From assembly GCA_903837605.1 (NCBI GenBank), contig CAILVF010000050.1:1-45475 (forward strand): a stretch of 45,475 nucleotides of DNA, written 5' to 3'. This document shows, in pieces, positions 42,130 to 45,475 of this stretch. The stretch is from an uncultured Bacteroidales bacterium (GTDB taxonomy: Bacteria > Bacteroidota > Bacteroidia > Bacteroidales > FEN-979). Numbering within the stretch: position 1 is the stretch's first letter; every line of letters begins with the position of its first letter. Position numbers and translations under genes: made by a program. The notes under the pieces are model-generated. The model made no database searches. It worked only from the letters and a program-made list of their open reading frames with translations, and was not told where the DNA came from.

Positions 42130-43323
42130 ATGAACCAGAACAGCAAACAACCGTACCAGGCCTGCATCCTGTTTCTAATTATTCTTGGAACCATTTTAAG
42201 TCTGAACCTGCGGGCCCAGGACACAATCAAGATTAAGCCTGCAAAGAAAAAGATCAGCATGAAAGACACCCTTGATCATAAGCTCGACATGAGCGACTAC
42301 CTGATCAACATGCATGGCTTTGTTCCCTGGCCGGTGATCATCAGCGAACCCTCCCTGGGGAGCTTCGGGCTGGCCCTGGCAATCGTATTCATCAGTCCGA
42401 AGAAAACCGCGAAAAAAGAAGAGCAGTTCCATTTTCCCGACATCACGGGGATTGCAGGCATGTGGACCCTGAACAACACCTGGGGGGTAGGGGCGATGAG
42501 GCAGGGAAGCTTCCCCAGGATAGGCATGAGGTACAATATTGCCGCGGCCTATGCCCCCATCAATATCAACTTTTACCGGAACTTCACCTACCTCGGGGAG
42601 AAGGATGTTCTTTTCAAGCTTACGACCATACTCGGCGTTTTGGATATCAGTGAGAATTTATTCAAAAACAAGCTCTTTGCCGGGATCAACTATACCTATG
42701 CCAATGTGAATGTCTCCACCAAACTGAGCGACACAGTCAATTACATTTTTAATAAAGTATTCAACCAGCAACCCGAAATGACTAAAAACACCGGACTGCT
42801 CGGCCTCTATCTTGAATGGGATTCACGCAACAGCATCTTCACCCCCGACAGGGGCATACGCAGTAAGGCTTCGTTCGGCATTGGCAGGCAGTGGACCGCC
42901 AGCGATTTCGACTATGAGAAAAGTGAAGTCTATATCAACGGCTTTATTCCTTTTACAAAATGGTGGGTTTGCGGTTTGAGGGCCGACTGGCAGTGGGCCG
43001 GGGGCACGACCCCCTTTTACCTGCTTCCTTACATCAAAATGAGAGGCATAGGAGCCATGGTTTACCAGGGAGACCAGGTGTTGCAGCTGGAGACCGAGCA
43101 ACGCTTCGACCTTGGCCTGAGGTGGAGTTTACTCGGGTTCGCGGGGGTTGGCAAGACCTTCAGCAGTTCCAGGTTCCTCGAGGACCCTACCTGGCATGTG
43201 GCCGGGGGCGCGGGTTTTCGTTACCTCCTTTCCAGGATCTTCCGGATGAGGATGGGTATTGACCTGGCCGTAGGACCCAATCAGTTTGCATATTACATCG
43301 TACTGGGGCATTACTGGAACTAA
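42130..43323 (+). CDS. Omp85/BamA-like outer-membrane barrel protein
   Basis: 397 residues. Signal peptide ends near NLRAQD. The mature part has no clear POTRA domains and starts the barrel early (WPVIISEPSLGSFGLALAIVF). C-terminal strands include YLEWDSRNSIFTPDRGIRSKASFG, QLETEQRFDLGLRWSLLGFAGVG and a final strand ending in YIVLGHYWN, as in the bacterial surface antigen (Omp85) superfamily. Proteins of this short type are common in Bacteroidota and their cargo is unknown. It is divergent from the FISUMP lipoproteins. Confidence 0.85.
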   Translation: MNQNSKQPYQACILFLIILGTILSLNLRAQDTIKIKPAKKKISMKDTLDHKLDMSDYLINMHGFVPWPVIISEPSLGSFGLALAIVFISPKKTAKKEEQFHFPDITGIAGMWTLNNTWGVGAMRQGSFPRIGMRYNIAAAYAPININFYRNFTYLGEKDVLFKLTTILGVLDISENLFKNKLFAGINYTYANVNVSTKLSDTVNYIFNKVFNQQPEMTKNTGLLGLYLEWDSRNSIFTPDRGIRSKASFGIGRQWTASDFDYEKSEVYINGFIPFTKWWVCGLRADWQWAGGTTPFYLLPYIKMRGIGAMVYQGDQVLQLETEQRFDLGLRWSLLGFAGVGKTFSSSRFLEDPTWHVAGGAGFRYLLSRIFRMRMGIDLAVGPNQFAYYIVLGHYWN

Positions 43324-43352
43324 GCGTGAACAGTGGCTGGTGCCTTGGTACT

Positions 43353-43391
43353 GGGGACCGGGGACCGGGGACTGGGGACTGGGCACTGGGG
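43353..43391 (+). repeat. 7-bp G-rich tandem repeat with G-quadruplex pattern
   Basis: Units of GGGGACC or GGGGACT with GGGG tracts at 43353, 43360, 43367 and 43374, a GGG at 43381 and GGGG at 43388. Four G4 tracts with 3-nt loops meet the standard G-quadruplex pattern, on the sense strand after the Omp85-like gene. Confidence 0.9.
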
Positions 43392-43401
43392 ACTGGTTGC
43401 C

Positions 43402-43440
43402 CGATCCCGCTATCCCGCATCCCGCTATTCCGCATCCCAA
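43402..43440 (+). repeat. C-rich 8-bp repeats before the anti-sigma gene
   Basis: Units of ATCCCGCT or ATCCCGCA in tandem (one with ATTCCGCA). They are opposite in base bias to the G-rich array just upstream and related to units at 23027-23086 and 33836-33858. Confidence 0.75.
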
Positions 43441-43501
43441 CTTTCTCCACTGCGGTGAAACTAAATACCGTTTTCTGCGTACAAGAGTTAAGCCCTGTTG
43501 A

Positions 43502-44269
43502 ATGAATACAGAACTGGAAGATATTGATCTTATTGAAAGGTTCCTGAGCGGGAATCTCTCGCATAAGGAGGCTATGGAAATTGAGACCAGGCTGGAGGAG
43601 GACCATGAATTTGCCCGGAAGTTAAGGCTGAGGAAGACTTTTCCTTCACTTTTTAAGGCGGAAGGTCAGGATGAAATTATCATGGATTTACCCGAAACCC
43701 CTGTCGAATCTTACCTCACCGAAACGGTCCGGAAGAAAGGGAGCAGGCGTGTTTTATGGGTTATTGCCGGGTTGCTTATCCTCGCAGTTTCAGGTTTCCT
43801 GTTCATTCGTTTCCTGCTGCCGGTATTTAAATCAACAGGCCATGACAATGTATTACCGGCATCCGGCGAAAAGAAAACAACTGAACTGAAGACCACCTCG
43901 CAAACATCCGCCGAAAAAAAAACAATTGAAGCAGCAGGGCTCAAGACCACTGCACAGGTACAGGCTGCAGCAACTCCCGCCCCTGCAGTTCCTGAAGCTG
44001 TGAGCAAACCCGTCGAACTCCTGCTGCCTATCAACGACGAAGTCGTAAGCAGGGGGCAGGATGTGGTATTCAGGTGGAAGCAGAAGACCGACAGCTTTAC
44101 CAATTTTTACCTTATCTCGGAAGCTAACAACAAGCTTGCATTGTGGAAGGGGATCAAGCCCGGCATCAGGGAGCTCACCATCCCCAATATCAATTTCAAG
44201 ACTGGCAAATTCTACTGGTATGTGGGCAGCAAGGAATACCGGCGTACTCTTATCGTAGCTGATATCTAG
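43502..44269 (+). CDS. putative anti-sigma-factor-like membrane protein
   Basis: 255 residues. The N-terminus (about 1-50; IDLIERFLSGNLSHKEAMEIE) resembles the helical N-terminal region of Bacteroidota anti-sigma factors. One transmembrane helix lies at about 79-107 (RVLWVIAGLLILAVSGFLFI). A Thr/Lys/Ala-rich linker and a small C-terminal beta domain (about 170-255, VVFRWKQKTDSF ... KFYWYVGSKEY) face the periplasm. No zinc-binding HxxxCxxC is seen. The ECF sigma gene follows 149 bases on, so the pair may form a signalling unit; the assignment rests on layout and context. Confidence 0.6.
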   Translation: MNTELEDIDLIERFLSGNLSHKEAMEIETRLEEDHEFARKLRLRKTFPSLFKAEGQDEIIMDLPETPVESYLTETVRKKGSRRVLWVIAGLLILAVSGFLFIRFLLPVFKSTGHDNVLPASGEKKTTELKTTSQTSAEKKTIEAAGLKTTAQVQAAATPAPAVPEAVSKPVELLLPINDEVVSRGQDVVFRWKQKTDSFTNFYLISEANNKLALWKGIKPGIRELTIPNINFKTGKFYWYVGSKEYRRTLIVADI

Positions 44270-44274
44270 ACTCT

Positions 44275-44363
44275 GACTGGTGACTGGTGACTGGGTGGCT
44301 GGATAGCTGGGTGGCTGGATCACTGGGTGGCTGGATCACTGGATCACTGGATCACTGGATCAC
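44275..44363. repeat. 8-bp tandem repeat after the anti-sigma gene
   Basis: Units CTGGGTGG, CTGGATAG and CTGGATCA on the plus strand, starting just after the stop codon. Same sense relative to the upstream gene as in the other CTGG arrays. It runs to within 55 bases of the sigma-factor start, so it may also lie in that gene's leader. Confidence 0.9.
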
Positions 44364-44417
44364 GAATTTTTTTCTATCTTCCCTGCAATAATTTCAGTAT
44401 TCTTCGTCTACACCATC

Positions 44418-44960
44418 ATGGACCAGAACTCCCAAAATACCAAAGTCGATAATTTTTTCCGTACTGAATACCAGAAGCTCCTGAATTTCGTGCGCAAGAA
44501 CCTCGACGATAGGTTTTTCGGGGCTTCTCCCGAAGACATAGTGCAGGACGTTGCTTTAGGGCTGATATCCCGTCTTGACCCCGACCGGCAGGTGGAGAAC
44601 CTGAGCGCTTATATCTACCGGTCGATAAAGAACAGGATCATCGATTCACGCAGGAAAAAGCAGCCCAACGTCACCATCGAAAGCTTCGCGGACCGCGACA
44701 ACGGGAATTATTTACTAAACACCATGGCCGATGAAACAGCAGAAGAGAATGCATACAACAATATAGAGCCTGCGATGCTCAGGGAAGCAATCGCAGAATT
44801 AAGGCCCGACGAACAGGCCGTGATCATCGCGACCGAGTTTGAGCAGCGCACCTATGAGGAGCTTTCCGATGAATGGGAAGTTCCCGTTGGCACCTTGCTT
44901 TCGCGCAAGCACCGGGCACTTTCGAAACTACACAAGATATTATTAAACAAAAACAAATAA
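44418..44960 (+). CDS. ECF-type RNA polymerase sigma factor
   Basis: 180 residues, typical of ECF sigma factors. Region 2 is visible (YQKLLNFVRKNLDD ... ASPEDIVQDVALGL ... ENLSAYIYRSIKNRIIDSRR) and region 4 (AIAELRPDEQAVIIATEFEQ then TYEELSDEWEVPVGTLLSRK) carries the -35-binding helix-turn-helix. It should direct transcription of a small regulon in response to an envelope signal. A membrane protein gene follows after 5 bases, and a putative anti-sigma gene precedes it. Confidence 0.92.
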   Translation: MDQNSQNTKVDNFFRTEYQKLLNFVRKNLDDRFFGASPEDIVQDVALGLISRLDPDRQVENLSAYIYRSIKNRIIDSRRKKQPNVTIESFADRDNGNYLLNTMADETAEENAYNNIEPAMLREAIAELRPDEQAVIIATEFEQRTYEELSDEWEVPVGTLLSRKHRALSKLHKILLNKNK

Positions 44961-44965
44961 AAATC

Positions 44966-45391
44966 ATGGAAACAACTGAAAATAAAACAATGAAAAACCG
45001 CTGCTGCGGAGGACGCAGGCCCCGCGCAGGATGGATAGTGCTTGGTATACTTGGGTTCACAGCCCTGCTTTTCCTTTTCGCAGCCGCCATCATGTGGCTC
45101 TGGAACGGTCTCATGCCTGTGATCTTCCACCTTGGAGTTATCACATACTGGCAGGCTATTGGCCTGGCCGTGCTCGCCAGGCTGCTGTTCGGGAATATGC
45201 ATCACGGTGCCCGTCACGGCGGCCGCAGGCAGAGATTCGGTCCCTGGTGGCACAGGGGCGGGATGCATGGCGGAAGCAATGACCCGGGTATGCGCTGGAG
45301 TTACTACGAACAATACTGGAACGAAGAAGGCGAACGCGCGTTCAACGACTACGTTAAACGCAAAACGGAATCAACAGCTACAGCAGGATAA
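44966..45391 (+). CDS. small membrane protein with a His/Gly/Arg-rich segment
   Basis: 141 residues from METTENKTMKNRCC, 5 bases after the sigma-factor stop, so very likely co-transcribed. A CC pair and an Arg-rich stretch precede two hydrophobic segments (about 22-45, GWIVLGILGFTALLFLFAAA, and about 52-75, FHLGVITYWQAIGLAVLARL). A segment rich in His, Gly and Arg (MHHGARHGG, WWHRGGMHGG) follows, which could bind metal or nucleic acid. Similar small proteins occur next to sigma factors in other Bacteroidota, but no function is known. Its end overlaps the convergent gene below by 14 bases. Confidence 0.8.
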   Translation: METTENKTMKNRCCGGRRPRAGWIVLGILGFTALLFLFAAAIMWLWNGLMPVIFHLGVITYWQAIGLAVLARLLFGNMHHGARHGGRRQRFGPWWHRGGMHGGSNDPGMRWSYYEQYWNEEGERAFNDYVKRKTESTATAG

Positions 45392-45475
45392 CCTTCCTGG
45401 TTTGCCGTGCGGATGAGGACACGGCGGTTAAATAATAAACTCCCGCAGGGTGTCCCTCCAGGTTCAGCCTCAAGG
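45378..45475 (-). CDS. C-terminal end of a T9SS cargo protein (partial, cut by window edge)
   Basis: The minus strand from the edge encodes 32 residues before a TAG at 45378-45380. They include the turn GHPAGVYYLTAV and the basic end TRKVILL, the typical finish of a T9SS type A sorting domain. The gene continues beyond the window. Its stop lies inside the 3' end of the convergent gene. The fragment is short, so the call rests on the sorting-domain pattern alone. Confidence 0.7.
   Translation of the reverse strand, partial: LRLNLEGHPAGVYYLTAVSSSARQTRKVILL

Noticed and set aside
1..45475. Transposons, integrases, phage genes, tRNA or rRNA genes
   Set aside because: None was recognised by motif or by inspection of the gaps. 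A covariance-model tRNA scan would be needed to exclude small RNAs.

Overview
The window reads as a chromosome segment from an uncultured or little-studied Bacteroidota, probably Bacteroidales-like. Support: type IX secretion (T9SS) C-terminal sorting domains, a PorE-like OmpA protein, a DUF349 repeat protein, four FISUMP-domain proteins, a tricorn-type protease, and promoters of the Bacteroidota type (TTTG, about 19 nt, TAnnTTTG). No rRNA, tRNA, insertion sequence, phage gene or CRISPR array was seen. Coding density is high and most gaps are filled by short tandem repeats.

Layout. 1-5.0 kb: PorE-like envelope protein (minus), then a plus-strand group of a T9SS cargo protein and the two-step agmatine-to-putrescine pathway (aguB, aguA). 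5.0-5.35 kb: 33-bp and 37-bp tandem repeats. 5.36-12.6 kb (minus): chorismate synthase, DUF349 protein, patatin/outer-membrane-barrel protein, a trans-sulfuration-family PLP enzyme and an OsmC protein. 12.7-21.1 kb (minus): a packed seven-gene operon of saccharopine-dehydrogenase-like reductase, serine-palmitoyltransferase-like enzyme, GNAT-like acyltransferase, three tandem paralogous radical SAM enzymes and a sulfotransferase. 21.2-25.4 kb: two FISUMP proteins with glycine-rich membrane hairpins, a small membrane protein and an HTH regulator. 25.7-33.8 kb: tricorn protease, small membrane protein, miaA, a nucleotide-sugar dehydratase and gcvT. 33.9-38.8 kb (plus): a four-gene exported-protein operon ending in a three-module leucine-rich-repeat protein. 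39-45.5 kb: ComB-like phosphatase, two FISUMP lipoproteins, an Omp85-like barrel, a putative anti-sigma protein, an ECF sigma factor, a small membrane protein and the end of another T9SS cargo gene.

The strongest candidate for an undescribed system is the seven-gene operon. Overlapping stops and starts tie together enzymes expected to condense an amino acid with an acyl chain, reduce and N-acylate it, and sulfate it, along with three radical SAM enzymes sharing an unusual C-terminal CX2CX13C motif. I infer a sphingolipid- or sulfonolipid-like product that is radical-modified and sulfated; the sequence does not prove this.

The second theme is repeat DNA. Arrays of 7- or 8-bp units sit directly after stop codons, and the 8-bp CTGG-type arrays keep one orientation relative to the gene they follow. 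In at least two genes repeat DNA appears to have moved the stop codon and added residues. One array has the pattern of an RNA or DNA G-quadruplex.
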